Source: Allobosea sp. 117 (lineage in GTDB: Bacteria > Pseudomonadota > Alphaproteobacteria > Rhizobiales > Xanthobacteraceae). Taken from it: DNA of 64,000 nucleotides. The notes below the pieces were generated by a model. The model saw only the letters and a list, made by a program, of their open reading frames with translations, did no database searches and was not told the origin of the DNA. The position numbers and the translations under genes were made by a program. Where the stretch lies: positions 1 to 64,000 of the forward strand of contig NZ_JNLC01000001.1 of assembly GCF_000702305.1 (NCBI RefSeq). The letters are read 5' to 3'. Positions within the stretch are counted from its first letter, which is position 1, and each line of letters begins with the position of its first letter. Positions 29,598 to 38,719 of this stretch are shown piece after piece.

Positions 29598-30358
29598 GAT
29601 GTCACCGCCTCCAGCGCCTGCGGGATGCGGTGCAGCCAGGAGCGCACCTCCACCGGGCCGGCGAAGTGATGATCGGCCTGCCGCGTCGGGCGCGGGCCGA
29701 CCGCCACCGCGATGCCGCCGGCGGCGCGGGCGGCGCGGAAGCCGTCTTCGTCGGTCACGTCGTCGCCGACGAAGACCGGCGTGCGGCGGGCGAACACCGC
29801 CGTCTTGAGGAACTGGTCGACCGCGGTGCCCTTGTCGTGGCCATGCTCGCGCACCTCGATGACGAAGCGGCCCTTGAGGAATTCGACGTCGGGGTCGAGC
29901 CCGCGGCCGAGCTCAACAACGCGCTCCATCACCGCATCGCCGAACTCCGGCACGGCGCGGAAATGCACGGCGAGGGACAACGCCTTGTGCTCGACGAAGA
30001 CGCCCGGCCAGGAGGCGAGATGCACCTTCAGCGCCTCTTCGAGCGGCGCACGCCATTTCGGCATGGGGATGGGCACCGCCGGCGTATCGGGAGCGAGGCG
30101 CAGCTCGGAGCCGTGCTGGCCGGCCGCGGCGAGCCTGGCGGGGGCGAGCTTCTCGTCCATCCAGTCGATGGTGCGGCCTGAGACCAGCGCCACCGCGCCG
30201 TTGAGCGCCTTCTGCACCGCCATCAGCCGTTCGGGAAGGTCCTTCGGTATGAACACCCCTTCGGGGTGGTCGGCGTGCTCGATGAGCGTGCCGTCGATGT
30301 CGAGGAAGAGCGCCCAGTCGGGCCGTGGTGAGAGGGACATGCCGTTTCCCGATGCCAT
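29594..30358 (-). CDS. otsB: Trehalose-6-phosphate phosphatase
   Basis: OtsB removes phosphate from trehalose-6-phosphate. It is a HAD-superfamily enzyme of 254 residues. Motifs are the nucleophile FLDIDGTLIEHADHPE near residue 17, VSGRTIDWMDE near 59, and GDDVTDEDGF near 207. The start may be the ATG at 30358 or the one six codons later at 30340 (MSLSPRPDW). It is the first gene of the trehalose operon; its promoter should lie in the 312-nt gap shared with ettA. Confidence 0.95.
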   Translation of the reverse strand: MASGNGMSLSPRPDWALFLDIDGTLIEHADHPEGVFIPKDLPERLMAVQKALNGAVALVSGRTIDWMDEKLAPARLAAAGQHGSELRLAPDTPAVPIPMPKWRAPLEEALKVHLASWPGVFVEHKALSLAVHFRAVPEFGDAVMERVVELGRGLDPDVEFLKGRFVIEVREHGHDKGTAVDQFLKTAVFARRTPVFVGDDVTDEDGFRAARAAGGIAVAVGPRPTRQADHHFAGPVEVRSWLHRIPQALEAVTS

Positions 30359-30670
30359 TCCGATCGCTGCACCGACCTATAGACGCTGGAGGGCCCGGCG
30401 CGGTGGTAATCCACGCCTCGCAGCAAGAGCGGCCATTGCGATGCAGCATCACGGTAACGCGGTATCGGAGCGCCTGTTCCATCGATGCGGCCGGAAAAGC
30501 GCGCCGCGCGGGGTGCGGACGCGCGGATACGGAGTCCGTCTATGGCGCGCGCCCTTGCCCCTTCGGGGCGCGGAAGCTACATAGCGCCCGACCCCATTTT
30601 CCCGCTGCGATACGGCTCCGCCATCACGCGCCGGCGCGGCCCGAAGCCCTTGCGACGAGGCACCCCCGAC
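30359..30670. other. Divergent intergenic region otsB/ettA
   Basis: There are 312 nt without a supportable gene. It must carry the promoters of the minus-strand trehalose operon and the plus-strand ettA gene. I see no clear operator palindrome or riboswitch-like structure. Open frames across it lack ribosome-binding sites and family resemblance. Confidence 0.5.
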
Positions 30671-32326
30671 ATGGCTTCCTATCAGTACGTCTATCACATG
30701 CACGGCATGACCAAGGCCTATCCGGGCGGCAAGAAGGTGCTGGAGAACATCCATCTCTCCTTCTACCCGGACGCCAAGATCGGCGTGCTCGGCCCGAACG
30801 GCGCGGGCAAGTCGACCCTGCTGAAGATCATGGCCGGCATCGACAAGGACTTCTCGGGCGAGGCCTGGGTCGCCGAGGGCGCGCGCGTCGGCTACCTGTC
30901 GCAGGAGCCGCAGCTCGATCCCACCAAGAGCGTGCGCGAGAACGTGATGGACGGCGTTGCCAAGCAGAAGGCGATCCTCGACCGCTACAACGAACTCGCC
31001 ATGAACTACTCGGACGAGACGGCGGACGAGATGACCGCCCTGCAGGACGAGATCGAGGCGCAGGGCCTGTGGGACCTTGATTCCAAGGTCGACCAGGCGA
31101 TGGATTCGCTCGGCTGCCCGGCTGACGACGCTGACGTTTCCAAGCTGTCGGGCGGCGAGCGCCGCCGCGTCGCGCTGTGCCGCCTGCTGCTGGAGCAGCC
31201 CGAGCTCCTCCTCCTCGACGAGCCCACCAACCATCTCGACGCCGAGACGGTGAACTGGCTGGAAGGGCATCTGCGCACCTATCCGGGCGCGATCCTGATC
31301 GTCACCCACGACCGCTACTTCCTCGACAACGTGACGAGCTGGATCCTCGAGCTCGATCGCGGCCGCGGCATCCCGTACGAGGGCAACTATTCCTCGTGGC
31401 TGACGCAGAAGCAGAAGCGCATGAAGCAGGAAGGCCGCGAGGAGGAGGCGCGCCAGCGCGCGCTCGCCGCCGAGCAGGAGTGGATCGCGGCGTCCCCGAA
31501 GGCGCGCCAGGCCAAGAACAAGGCCCGCATCCAGCGCTATGACGAGCTCGTCAAGAAGGCCTCCGAGAAGGCGCCGACCACCGCGCAGATCATCATCCCG
31601 ATCGCCGAGCGGCTCGGCCAGAACGTCATCGACTTCAACGGGCTGACCAAGGGCTTCGGTGACCGGCTGCTGATCGACGACCTGTCGTTCAAGCTGCCGC
31701 CCGGCGGCATCGTCGGCGTCATCGGCCCGAACGGCGCCGGCAAGACTACGCTGTTCCGCATGATCAACGGCCTCGACAAGCCCGATGCCGGCACCATCAC
31801 CATCGGCGAGAGCGTGCAGCTCGGCTATGTCGACCAGAGCCGCGACGCGCTCGACGACAAGAAGACCGTCTGGGAGGAAATCTCGGGCGGCAACGAGGTG
31901 CTTTACCTCGGCAAGCGCGAGATCAATTCGCGCGCCTATTGCGGCGCCTTCAACTTCAAGGGCGGCGACCAGCAGAAGAAGGTCGGCATGCTCTCGGGCG
32001 GCGAGCGCAACCGCGTGCATCTCGCCCGGATTCTCCAGAAAGGCGCCAATGTGCTGCTTCTGGACGAGCCGACCAACGACCTCGACGTCGAGACGCTGCG
32101 CGCGCTGGAAGAGGCGCTGGAGGATTTCGCCGGCTGCGCGGTCATCATCAGCCATGACCGCTTCTTCCTCGACCGCATCGCCACCCACATCCTCGCCTTC
32201 GAGGGTGACAGCCATGTCGAGTGGTTCGAAGGCAACTTCGCCGATTACGAAGAGGATAAGAAGCGTCGCCTCGGCACGGATTCGATCATCCCGCACCGGC
32301 TGAAGTACAAGAAGTTCACGCGGTGA
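30671..32326 (+). CDS. ettA: Energy-dependent translational throttle protein EttA (ABC-F)
   Basis: EttA binds the ribosomal E site and gates translation elongation according to ATP/ADP. The 551-residue soluble protein has two ABC ATPase domains, with Walker [10 protein letters not shown] and GPNGAGKTT, signature [10 protein letters not shown] and [10 protein letters not shown], and Walker [13 protein letters not shown] and [12 protein letters not shown]. The charged linker ([21 protein letters not shown]) is the ABC-F interdomain region. Length and C-terminus ([15 protein letters not shown]) match EttA rather than other ABC-F proteins. There are no membrane segments. Confidence 0.97.
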   Translation: MASYQYVYHMHGMTKAYPGGKKVLENIHLSFYPDAKIGVLGPNGAGKSTLLKIMAGIDKDFSGEAWVAEGARVGYLSQEPQLDPTKSVRENVMDGVAKQKAILDRYNELAMNYSDETADEMTALQDEIEAQGLWDLDSKVDQAMDSLGCPADDADVSKLSGGERRRVALCRLLLEQPELLLLDEPTNHLDAETVNWLEGHLRTYPGAILIVTHDRYFLDNVTSWILELDRGRGIPYEGNYSSWLTQKQKRMKQEGREEEARQRALAAEQEWIAASPKARQAKNKARIQRYDELVKKASEKAPTTAQIIIPIAERLGQNVIDFNGLTKGFGDRLLIDDLSFKLPPGGIVGVIGPNGAGKTTLFRMINGLDKPDAGTITIGESVQLGYVDQSRDALDDKKTVWEEISGGNEVLYLGKREINSRAYCGAFNFKGGDQQKKVGMLSGGERNRVHLARILQKGANVLLLDEPTNDLDVETLRALEEALEDFAGCAVIISHDRFFLDRIATHILAFEGDSHVEWFEGNFADYEEDKKRRLGTDSIIPHRLKYKKFTR

Positions 32327-32345
32327 CGGACGGAAGGGGGTGGCG

Positions 32346-33122
32346 ATGCGTCAGGCAAACGAAGACTGGAAGCCGACCCTCTATCTGAAGTTCGAGGATG
32401 AGCGCACGCGCCCCTCGCGCGATCTCGTCGCGCAGGTGCCGCTGGAGCGCCCGCGCCTCGCGGTGGATGTTGGCTGCGGGCCGGGCAACTCCACCGAGCT
32501 GCTGGCGCAGCGCTGGCCGCAGGCCGAGGTGATCGGCATCGATTCCTCGCCCAACATGGTGAAGCAGGCGAGCGAGCGCATGCCCTCGCTCCGCTTCGAG
32601 GTCGCCGACGTCGCCACCTGGCAGCCGGCGGCCGGCACCGACCTCATCTTCGGCAATGCCGTGTTCCAGTGGGTGCCGGACCATCTCATCGTGTTCGAGC
32701 GGCTGCTCGACACGCTCCCCGAGGGCGGCGTGCTGGCCGTGCAGATGCCGGATAATGTCGAGGAGCCCTCGCACCGGCTGATGCGCGAGACCGCCGCTTC
32801 CGGCCCTTGGGCGGGCAAGCTCGCCAATGCCTCGCGCGACGTGCTGCCGACGGTCGGCGAATATTACGACCGCCTGAAGCCGCACGCACAGCGCGTGGAG
32901 ATCTGGCACACCAACTACAACCACGCGCTGGACGGCGCGCCGGCGATCGTCGAGTGGTTCAAGTCGACGGCGCTGAGGACCTATCTGTCTGCGCTCGACT
33001 CCAGCGAGCAGGCGGCTTTCCTCGATGCCTACACCGCCCGTATCACCGAGGCCTATCCGGCACGGGTGGATGGCAAGGTGCTGCTGCGCTTCCCGCGCCT
33101 GTTCATCGTGGCGGTACGGTAG
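32346..33122 (+). CDS. tam: Trans-aconitate 2-methyltransferase
   Basis: Tam methylates trans-aconitate, a by-product that inhibits the citric acid cycle, using S-adenosylmethionine. The 258-residue class I methyltransferase has [20 protein letters not shown] (SAM loop) near residue 40 and [12 protein letters not shown] near 100, both typical of Tam. The ATG at 32346 has GGAAGGGG just upstream; a GTG two codons earlier is also possible. It follows ettA by 19 nt. Confidence 0.93.
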   Translation: MRQANEDWKPTLYLKFEDERTRPSRDLVAQVPLERPRLAVDVGCGPGNSTELLAQRWPQAEVIGIDSSPNMVKQASERMPSLRFEVADVATWQPAAGTDLIFGNAVFQWVPDHLIVFERLLDTLPEGGVLAVQMPDNVEEPSHRLMRETAASGPWAGKLANASRDVLPTVGEYYDRLKPHAQRVEIWHTNYNHALDGAPAIVEWFKSTALRTYLSALDSSEQAAFLDAYTARITEAYPARVDGKVLLRFPRLFIVAVR

Positions 33123-33190
33123 GGGGCTTCGCCGGCTTCAGGATGGTGCCGGCGGTTCCCTTCACGGCGGGCTTCGGCTATTGCGAAAAG

Positions 33191-34399
33191 ATGCGCCGCC
33201 TGCTCATCGCTCTCGCGCTGACGCTCGCCGTCACGCCCGCCCACGCCGATCCCGGCTTCGACCGCTGGCTGGCTGCGCAATGGCCGGCGGCGCAGCAGCT
33301 GGGCATCTCGCGTGCCACCTACGAGCGCGAGACGCGGGGTCTGGAGCCGGATTACGGGCTGCCCGACCTTGCCATCCCCGGCAAGCCGAAGAAGCCGGAC
33401 GGGCAGGCCGAATTCGTGCAGACGCCGGCCGCCTATGTCTCTGACGCGACCATCGGCAAGCTCGCCGCGCGCGGACGGCAGATCGCCCGCCAATATGCAG
33501 GCGAACTTTCCGCTATCGAGAAGCGCTTCGGCGTGCCGGGCAGTGTGGTGCTGGCCATCTGGGCGCGCGAGACCGCCTATGGCACGGCCAAGCTGAACTA
33601 CGACGCGCTCCGCGTGCTGGCGACGCAGGGCTATGTCGGCCGGCGCAAGGAGCAGTTCCGCGAGGAATTCCTCTATGCGCTGAAGGTGCTCGACGAGGGC
33701 CATGTCAGCCGCGGCCAGATGAAGAGCTCATGGGCCGGGGCGATGGGGCTGACCCAGTTCCTGCCCTCCGACTATCTGCGCTACGGCGTCGACCTCGACG
33801 GCGACGGCACCGCCAATATCTGGACCTCGGTGCCAGAGGCGCTGGCGGCGACCGCGAGCCTGCTTGCCGAGAAGGGCTGGCAGCGCGGCAAGCGCTGGGG
33901 CTATGAGGTCCGCGTGCCGCGCGGCTTCGACTGCACGCAGGCCGAGCCCGATGTGACAGCGAGCATCGGTGAATGGCTGAAGCGCGGCGTCACCATCGCC
34001 GATGGGCGCAAGGTGCCGGCGTCGGCGCTCGCCGACGAGGCCTCGATCATCATGCCGGCGGGGCCGTTCGGGCCGGCCTTCCTCACGCCGAAGAACTATT
34101 TCGTGCTGAAGGGCTACAATTTCGCGGATCTCTACGTGCTGTTCGTCGGCCATCTGGCGGACCGCATCGAGGACGACCGGCCCTTCGCTCAGGGATGGCA
34201 GGACATCCGCCTCGTGAAGACGCGCGACCTCGAATACATGCAGAAGGTGCTCACCCAGCGCGGCTTCTACGACGAGAAGATCGACGGCAAAGCCGGCATG
34301 AAGACCCGCGCCGCGCTCGGCGCCTACCAGAAGGCGAACGGCCTCGCGCTGGACTGCTGGCCTACCCAGGCGCTGCTGGAGCATATGCGCGGCGGGTGA
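33191..34399 (+). CDS. Lytic murein transglycosylase (MltB-like, SLT_2 domain)
   Basis: The enzyme cleaves peptidoglycan glycan strands to 1,6-anhydro ends in the periplasm. The 402-residue precursor starts MRRLLIALALTL, a signal peptide ending near AHA-DP. The SLT_2 domain covers about residues 25-320, with the catalytic Glu in AIWARETAYGT and SSWAGAMGLTQFLPSDY. A peptidoglycan-binding domain ends the protein (TQRGFYDEKIDGKAGMKTRAAL). No lipobox is seen, so it is probably soluble. An in-frame ATG at 33143 lacks the signal character. Confidence 0.94.
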   Translation: MRRLLIALALTLAVTPAHADPGFDRWLAAQWPAAQQLGISRATYERETRGLEPDYGLPDLAIPGKPKKPDGQAEFVQTPAAYVSDATIGKLAARGRQIARQYAGELSAIEKRFGVPGSVVLAIWARETAYGTAKLNYDALRVLATQGYVGRRKEQFREEFLYALKVLDEGHVSRGQMKSSWAGAMGLTQFLPSDYLRYGVDLDGDGTANIWTSVPEALAATASLLAEKGWQRGKRWGYEVRVPRGFDCTQAEPDVTASIGEWLKRGVTIADGRKVPASALADEASIIMPAGPFGPAFLTPKNYFVLKGYNFADLYVLFVGHLADRIEDDRPFAQGWQDIRLVKTRDLEYMQKVLTQRGFYDEKIDGKAGMKTRAALGAYQKANGLALDCWPTQALLEHMRGG

Positions 34400-34411
34400 G
34401 GGCGCCCGCCG

Positions 34412-34537
34412 TTAGCCTGCCACCCGCGCGAGCGCCGCTTCCGAAGCGGGACCCGCTCCCGCGGGCAGATGGGCGGAGATCGCGCTGATCGCCACCGCAT
34501 AGGCAAGGACGATGACGATAAGCATGCGCGCGGTCAT
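34412..34537 (-). CDS. Possible 41-residue secreted or membrane peptide
   Basis: The frame MTARMLIVIVLAYAVAISAI... has a hydrophobic N-terminal helix (about residues 4-22) and an Ala/Gly-rich tail. GGGGAG lies about 8 nt before the ATG. It fills the gap between the transglycosylase and the beta-lactamase. I do not recognise it; the start signal and hydrophobic profile are the only support. Confidence 0.4.
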   Translation of the reverse strand: MTARMLIVIVLAYAVAISAISAHLPAGAGPASEAALARVAG

Positions 34538-34682
34538 GAGCGGCTCCCCTGTCGTTCGCCATGGCGACGTCATGGGAAAAGCTACCGGGCGCCGCCCGGC
34601 GACGACATCATCCGCAGGCGTGGGCGGCTGACACGTCGATATCGGCGCCTCATCCGTTGGTTGGTGGCGGGCGCCGCTGCGA

Positions 34683-35483
34683 TCACTTCAGGCGGTCGAG
34701 CATCCCCGGCAGCTCCGCCAGCATCGCGTCGCGGGCGCGGAAGCTGGTCGGCGTGTCTTGCTGCTTCTCGTCGCGTTCCAGTTTCGCGAAGGTCACCGAG
34801 CGCCCGTCCTTCTGCGCCCAGCCGACAAACCAGCCATAGGGCCGCCCGCGCACCGGCTTGCCTTGCTTGTCGAGGGCAAAGCCCATGCCGGTCTTGCCGT
34901 GTACCTGCCAGCCATTGGCGGTGTCGGGGAAGCGGCTGATCGCGGCGGTCATCTCCACCGCCCGCGTCGACACCGGCAGCTCTCCGCGCAACATGCGGCC
35001 GAGGAAGCCGAGCTGCTCCAGCGGCGAGATGGCGAGGGAGGTGGAGAGCCAGGCCTGCGTCAGCCCGTCATCCTTGCCTCTCGTGCCGGACACGTCCTCA
35101 TTGCCGTAGCCGAAACCCTCAACATACCGCCGGAACCGCTCCATGCCGAGCCGGGCCGTGATCTGCTGCGAGTACCAGACCACGGATTCCTTCATCCACC
35201 AGGTCGGATCGGTGTCGCGCTTCCATTCTTCGCGCCAGTCGGCATAGCCCGGCTTGAACGGCCAGACGGGGTAGCGCGCGTCGGTCAATATGCCGGCGTC
35301 ATAGCCCATTAGCGCGATGGCGATCTTGAAGGTGGAGGCGGGGGTGACGCGGCCGGCGCACTCGCCCTTCTGCTCGATCACGCTACCCGTCCGCGCGTCC
35401 GCGAGCGCCGTGCAGACGGTCTTCGCCTCGGCGGGGAACGCCGCGAGGAGAAAGGCGAGGGCGGCAGCGAGACGCGGGAACAT
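34683..35483 (-). CDS. Class D beta-lactamase (OXA-like)
   Basis: The predicted periplasmic serine enzyme opens beta-lactam rings. The 266-residue precursor has a signal peptide (FPRLAAALAFLLAAFPAEA). All class D motifs are visible: S50-T-F-K53 (nucleophile and carbamylated Lys), S-V-V in MKESVVWYSQQ, Y-G-N in GFGYGNEDVSG, and K-T-G in VHGKTGMGF. WWMKESVVWYSQ also resembles BlaR/MecR sensor domains, but there is no membrane-sensor module, so an enzyme is likelier. No mobile element is adjacent and composition looks native, so it seems an intrinsic chromosomal gene. Hydrolytic spectrum cannot be predicted. Confidence 0.9.
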   Translation of the reverse strand: MFPRLAAALAFLLAAFPAEAKTVCTALADARTGSVIEQKGECAGRVTPASTFKIAIALMGYDAGILTDARYPVWPFKPGYADWREEWKRDTDPTWWMKESVVWYSQQITARLGMERFRRYVEGFGYGNEDVSGTRGKDDGLTQAWLSTSLAISPLEQLGFLGRMLRGELPVSTRAVEMTAAISRFPDTANGWQVHGKTGMGFALDKQGKPVRGRPYGWFVGWAQKDGRSVTFAKLERDEKQQDTPTSFRARDAMLAELPGMLDRLK

Positions 35484-35596
35484 AGCGGCGGCTTATGGCT
35501 GGCGGGGAGGGAACTCGATCACCGCGGCATGGCGACAATCCGGCGATGGTGGGACAATCCACCGCCGCCGCCATTCATCACCTCGGCATGCGGCTG

Positions 35597-36604
35597 TCAC
35601 CTCAGGTCCTTGCCGGCGCCGAGATCGCGGGCGGTGAGCCAGAACACCTCGCCCTCGCTGTCCTCGGTGTCGAGCCAGAGGAAGGGCAGGTGGGGGTATT
35701 CCTCGTCGAGGATCTCGCGCCCGGTGCCGATCTCGCAGATGAGCCCGCCCGCGCGCGCCAGATGCGCCGGCGCCTCGGCGAGGATGCGACGCACGATGTC
35801 GAGCCCGTCCGGTCCGCCGGCGAAGGCGAGGCTCGGCTCATGGCGGTATTCCGCCGGCAGCGCCGCCATAGCTTCGGCGTCGACATAGGGCGGGTTGGTG
35901 ATGATCAGGTCGTAGCGGCGGCCCTTGAGCGGCGCGAAGAGATCACCCTCGAACAGGGCGATGCGATCGGCGAGGCCGTGTTCGGTGACATTCTCGCGGG
36001 CCAGCGACAGCGCCGCCGGCGACAGGTCGACGGCGTCGACCTCGGCATTCGGGAAGGTGAGGGCGGCAAGGATGGCAAGGCTGCCGCCGCCGGTGCAGAG
36101 GTCCAGCACGCGCTCCACCGCATCGGGGTCCGGGACGAGCGAGAAACCCTCGCCACCGAACAGGCCGCCGGCCAGCAGTTCGCCGATGAAGGAGCGCGGC
36201 ACGATGGCGCGTTCGTCGCTGCGGAAGGGCACGCCCCGGATATAGGTGCGCCCCAGCAGATAGGCGGCCGGCTTGCGGCTGGTGCAGCGTTCCTCGATCA
36301 GCTCGGCGAGGCGCGCGCGCTCCGCGCGGGTGAGGCGGGCGTCGAGCCACGGGTCGAGCGCATCGACCGGCAGATGGAGCCCCTCCAGCACGATGAAGGC
36401 GGCCTCGTCCAGCGCCGTGGTGGTGCCATGACCGAACACGATTTCGGCCGCGTTGAAGCGGCTCACCGCATAGCGCACGAAGTCGCGCACCGTCCTCAGA
36501 TCGTCCGCCGCCGTCACGCCTGCCTCCTCGAAACGAGGGCGCAGCAGCAGCACGCCGCGCCACGGAATGCAAGACGGCTGGGCCGCGTCATCCTCCTGAG
36601 ACAT
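35597..36604 (-). CDS. prmB: Ribosomal protein L3 N5-glutamine methyltransferase PrmB
   Basis: PrmB methylates a glutamine of ribosomal protein L3 using S-adenosylmethionine. The 335-residue protein has an N-terminal helical substrate-recognition domain (YAVSRFNAAEIVFGHGT near 50) and a Rossmann methyltransferase domain. The SAM motif is VLDLCTGGGSLAILAA near 180 and the catalytic motif is TNPPYVDAEAM near 250. Length and RSFIGELL favour PrmB over PrmC. Confidence 0.93.
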   Translation of the reverse strand: MSQEDDAAQPSCIPWRGVLLLRPRFEEAGVTAADDLRTVRDFVRYAVSRFNAAEIVFGHGTTTALDEAAFIVLEGLHLPVDALDPWLDARLTRAERARLAELIEERCTSRKPAAYLLGRTYIRGVPFRSDERAIVPRSFIGELLAGGLFGGEGFSLVPDPDAVERVLDLCTGGGSLAILAALTFPNAEVDAVDLSPAALSLARENVTEHGLADRIALFEGDLFAPLKGRRYDLIITNPPYVDAEAMAALPAEYRHEPSLAFAGGPDGLDIVRRILAEAPAHLARAGGLICEIGTGREILDEEYPHLPFLWLDTEDSEGEVFWLTARDLGAGKDLR

Positions 36605-36676
36605 GGAGGCGGCAGGGAACGCGCGCGCAGGCGCAGGGACGGAGCGCGGGCGAGCGCCGCGTGCTATGCCTTCGCG

Positions 36677-36789
36677 AGAGCCCTTTCCGATCGGGTGGAA
36701 TCACCCGATCGACAAGAAAGTGCTCTCACTCAATAGCTTGGAGCATGTTCTCGTCGCAAAAGTCTCTCAACTTTTGCGGAACATGCTCT
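36677..36789. repeat. Two-hairpin intergenic repeat, copy 2
   Basis: This is the second copy of the 21806-21917 element, in the same orientation. Hairpin A here is a perfect 10-bp stem, CGATCGGGTG/CACCCGATCG (36688-36711) with GAAT loop. Hairpin B is AGCATGTTC plus CGCAAAAGT, pairing with ACTTTTGCG plus GAACATGCT (36742-36787). It lies 18 nt before the ATG of the 94-residue protein gene and may be in its leader. Confidence 0.85.
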
Positions 36790-36807
36790 GACCAGGAGGA
36801 GCGAGCC

Positions 36808-37092
36808 ATGGCCGAAACCCCCGCCGACGAGATCACGCTGCGTATCGACCACGATGTCGCCCTGGTGCTGTTCGAGTTCCTCTCGCGCACCATCGACGAC
36901 GAGGACGGCGAGGCGCTGCTCGACTTCGTGGAGGACGAGGCCGAAATCCCGGCGCTGTGGGCGCTGATGGCCGGGCTCGAGAGCGTGCTGACCGAGCCGA
37001 TGGCGGCGGATTACGAGCGCAAGGTCGATGCCGCGCGCCGGACGGTGCTGAAGCGTCTCGGCGGCGCGTTCTCCGGAGAGGATGGGGAATGA
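36808..37092 (+). CDS. Conserved hypothetical protein (94 residues)
   Basis: This small acidic soluble protein (ETPADEITLRIDHDVALVLFEFLSRTIDDEDG) is predicted to be mainly helical. AGGAGG lies close upstream of the ATG at 36808. The stop overlaps the O-methyltransferase start (ATGA), so they are translationally coupled. I do not recognise a functional family. Confidence 0.8.
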   Translation: MAETPADEITLRIDHDVALVLFEFLSRTIDDEDGEALLDFVEDEAEIPALWALMAGLESVLTEPMAADYERKVDAARRTVLKRLGGAFSGEDGE

Positions 37093-37760
37093 GCAGCGAG
37101 GCGCTCTGGGTCGAGGTCGACGACTACATCACCGGCCATCTCGTGCCGTCCGAGCCCGCCCTTGAAGCCGCGCTGGCGGCGAGCGAGGCGGCCGGGCTGC
37201 CCGCGATCAACGTCGCGCCCAACCAGGGCAAGATGCTGATGCTGCTCGCCATGCTGAGCGGCGCGCGGCGCATTCTGGAGATCGGTACGCTGGGCGGTTA
37301 TTCCACCATTTGGCTCGCCAAGGCGCTGCCGCCGGGTGGCCGGCTGATCACGCTCGAGGCGGTGCCGCTGCATGCGCAGGTGGCGCAGGCCAATATCGCG
37401 CGGGCGGGCTTCGCCGATGTGGTGGAGGTGCGGCTCGGGGCGGCGCTCGACACGCTGGCCGATCTGGTAGTGGCGGGCGAGGCGCCGTTCGACCTCGTCT
37501 TCATCGACGCCGACAAGCAGAACACGCCGAACTATCTCGCCTTCGCGCTGAAGCTGACGCGGCCCGGCAGCCTGATCGTCGCCGACAATGTTGTGCGCGA
37601 CGGCGCCATCGTCGATCCCACCGATGATGATCCCCGGGTCGCGGGCGTGCGCGGCTTCTACGAGCTGGCGGCAGCCGAGCCGCGGCTGACGGCGACGGCG
37701 GTGCAGACGGTCGGGCTCAAGGGCTACGACGGCTTCGCGCTGGCGCTGGTGACGGGCTGA
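37089..37760 (+). CDS. Class I O-methyltransferase (COMT-like)
   Basis: The 223-residue SAM-dependent O-methyltransferase of the bacterial caffeoyl-CoA/catechol type has the SAM loop LEIGTLGGYSTIWLA near residue 60, metal-binding DLVFIDADKQNTPNY near 135, and VADNVVRDGAIVDP near 165 (metal-ligand Asp-Asn). It is likely to methylate a catechol-like hydroxyl with a divalent metal; the substrate is unknown. It overlaps the upstream hypothetical gene by 4 nt. Confidence 0.92.
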   Translation: MSSEALWVEVDDYITGHLVPSEPALEAALAASEAAGLPAINVAPNQGKMLMLLAMLSGARRILEIGTLGGYSTIWLAKALPPGGRLITLEAVPLHAQVAQANIARAGFADVVEVRLGAALDTLADLVVAGEAPFDLVFIDADKQNTPNYLAFALKLTRPGSLIVADNVVRDGAIVDPTDDDPRVAGVRGFYELAAAEPRLTATAVQTVGLKGYDGFALALVTG

Positions 37761-37826
37761 GGCCTGCTATCCCGGCTCGATGCCGGCATGACGGCGGTCG
37801 GGCGGGAATGGTGCCAGGTCGCGCCG

Positions 37827-38717
37827 TCAGTTCGGCGTCGCCAGCTTCGGGGCGAGCTCGGCCGAGGCCGGCGTTGTGCCGATGCGTTCGCCGGTCTTTC
37901 CGCCGGTCTTGCTGTCGAGGCTGGAGCCCGGCTTCGGCGCCGCCTCGGCGGAGCGCTGCTGCGCCTCGACATTGGCGCCGATCGAGCGCGCGAGGTCGCG
38001 GGCGAGGCAGTCATAGCTCCAGTCGTTCATGTGGAAGCTGTCCTTGGCGAGGAACGCCTCGAACGGCATGCCGCCTCGCTCGTGCCAGTCGCGCATCAGC
38101 GCGAAGCGGTGGAACACCGGCACCGCCTCCTCGGCGGCCACGGTGTTCATTAGCTTCACCATCGGGCCGGAATCGGCGTCAGCGATGACGCGCGGCGCGT
38201 ATTGCGGATCGATGATGACGAAGTCGGAGCCGATCTGGCGGGTACGCCGGATCGCCTCGCGCAATATGCTCTCGGCAGTGCCGAGGCCATTGTCGCGGAA
38301 CATCGCGTTCACGCCGCCCTGCCACAGCACCACGGCGGGCTTGAGTGAGACGACGTCGGCGTCGAAGCGGGCGATCATCTCGGGCTGGTCCTGCCCGTTG
38401 ATGCCGCGATTGACCACCCGGATGTCGCGGCCCGGATAGCGCTCGCGCAGCAGCGCTTCGAGGCGGCTCGGATAGGAGGCCTGGGCCGAACTCGCGCCGG
38501 CCCCGGCGGTCGAGGACGAGCCGATCGCCACGATCACCACAGGCTGGTCGCCGGCAAGCCGCGCCGCGAGCTTCGTCAGCGGCATGTCGAGCTTGGTCAG
38601 CGCGGTGCTCGCCGGGCAGGCGGCGGGCAGCAGCGAGGCCGCCGCTGCGGGCGGCACGGCGAGGGCAAGCCCGGCGAGGGTGGCGCCGGCGAGGAAGGTG
38701 GCTGCGCGTGTGCTCAT
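37827..38717 (-). CDS. Exported SGNH/GDSL-family hydrolase
   Basis: The 296-residue precursor has a signal peptide (TFLAGATLAGLALAVPPAAAA). SGNH blocks are visible: catalytic Ser in VAIGSSSTAGAG near residue 67, Gly block NRGINGQDQ near 104, the Asn region WQGGVNAMF near 132, and Asp/His in KDSFHMNDW near 230. The C-terminal 60 residues are low-complexity (Ala/Pro/Gly/Lys) and may extend into the cell wall. It ends the HdeD-OpgC-SGNH-SGNH operon and starts 2 nt after the second SGNH gene. It may be an acyl esterase or transferase acting on periplasmic glucans (inference). Confidence 0.85.
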   Translation of the reverse strand: MSTRAATFLAGATLAGLALAVPPAAAASLLPAACPASTALTKLDMPLTKLAARLAGDQPVVIVAIGSSSTAGAGASSAQASYPSRLEALLRERYPGRDIRVVNRGINGQDQPEMIARFDADVVSLKPAVVLWQGGVNAMFRDNGLGTAESILREAIRRTRQIGSDFVIIDPQYAPRVIADADSGPMVKLMNTVAAEEAVPVFHRFALMRDWHERGGMPFEAFLAKDSFHMNDWSYDCLARDLARSIGANVEAQQRSAEAAPKPGSSLDSKTGGKTGERIGTTPASAELAPKLATPN

Positions 38718-38719
38718 AC

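Noticed and set aside
30449-32296. A 615-codon minus-strand frame opposite ettA
   Set aside because: Antisense to a clear ABC-F gene and lacks a ribosome-binding site.
33143-33190. Upstream ATG extension of the lytic transglycosylase (MVPAVPF...)
   Set aside because: The following MRRLLIALALTL is a normal signal-peptide start; the extension would bury it.
34683-35483. Interpretation as a BlaR/MecR sensor
   Set aside because: No membrane-sensor or protease domain is present; the frame is a complete secreted enzyme with its own signal peptide.
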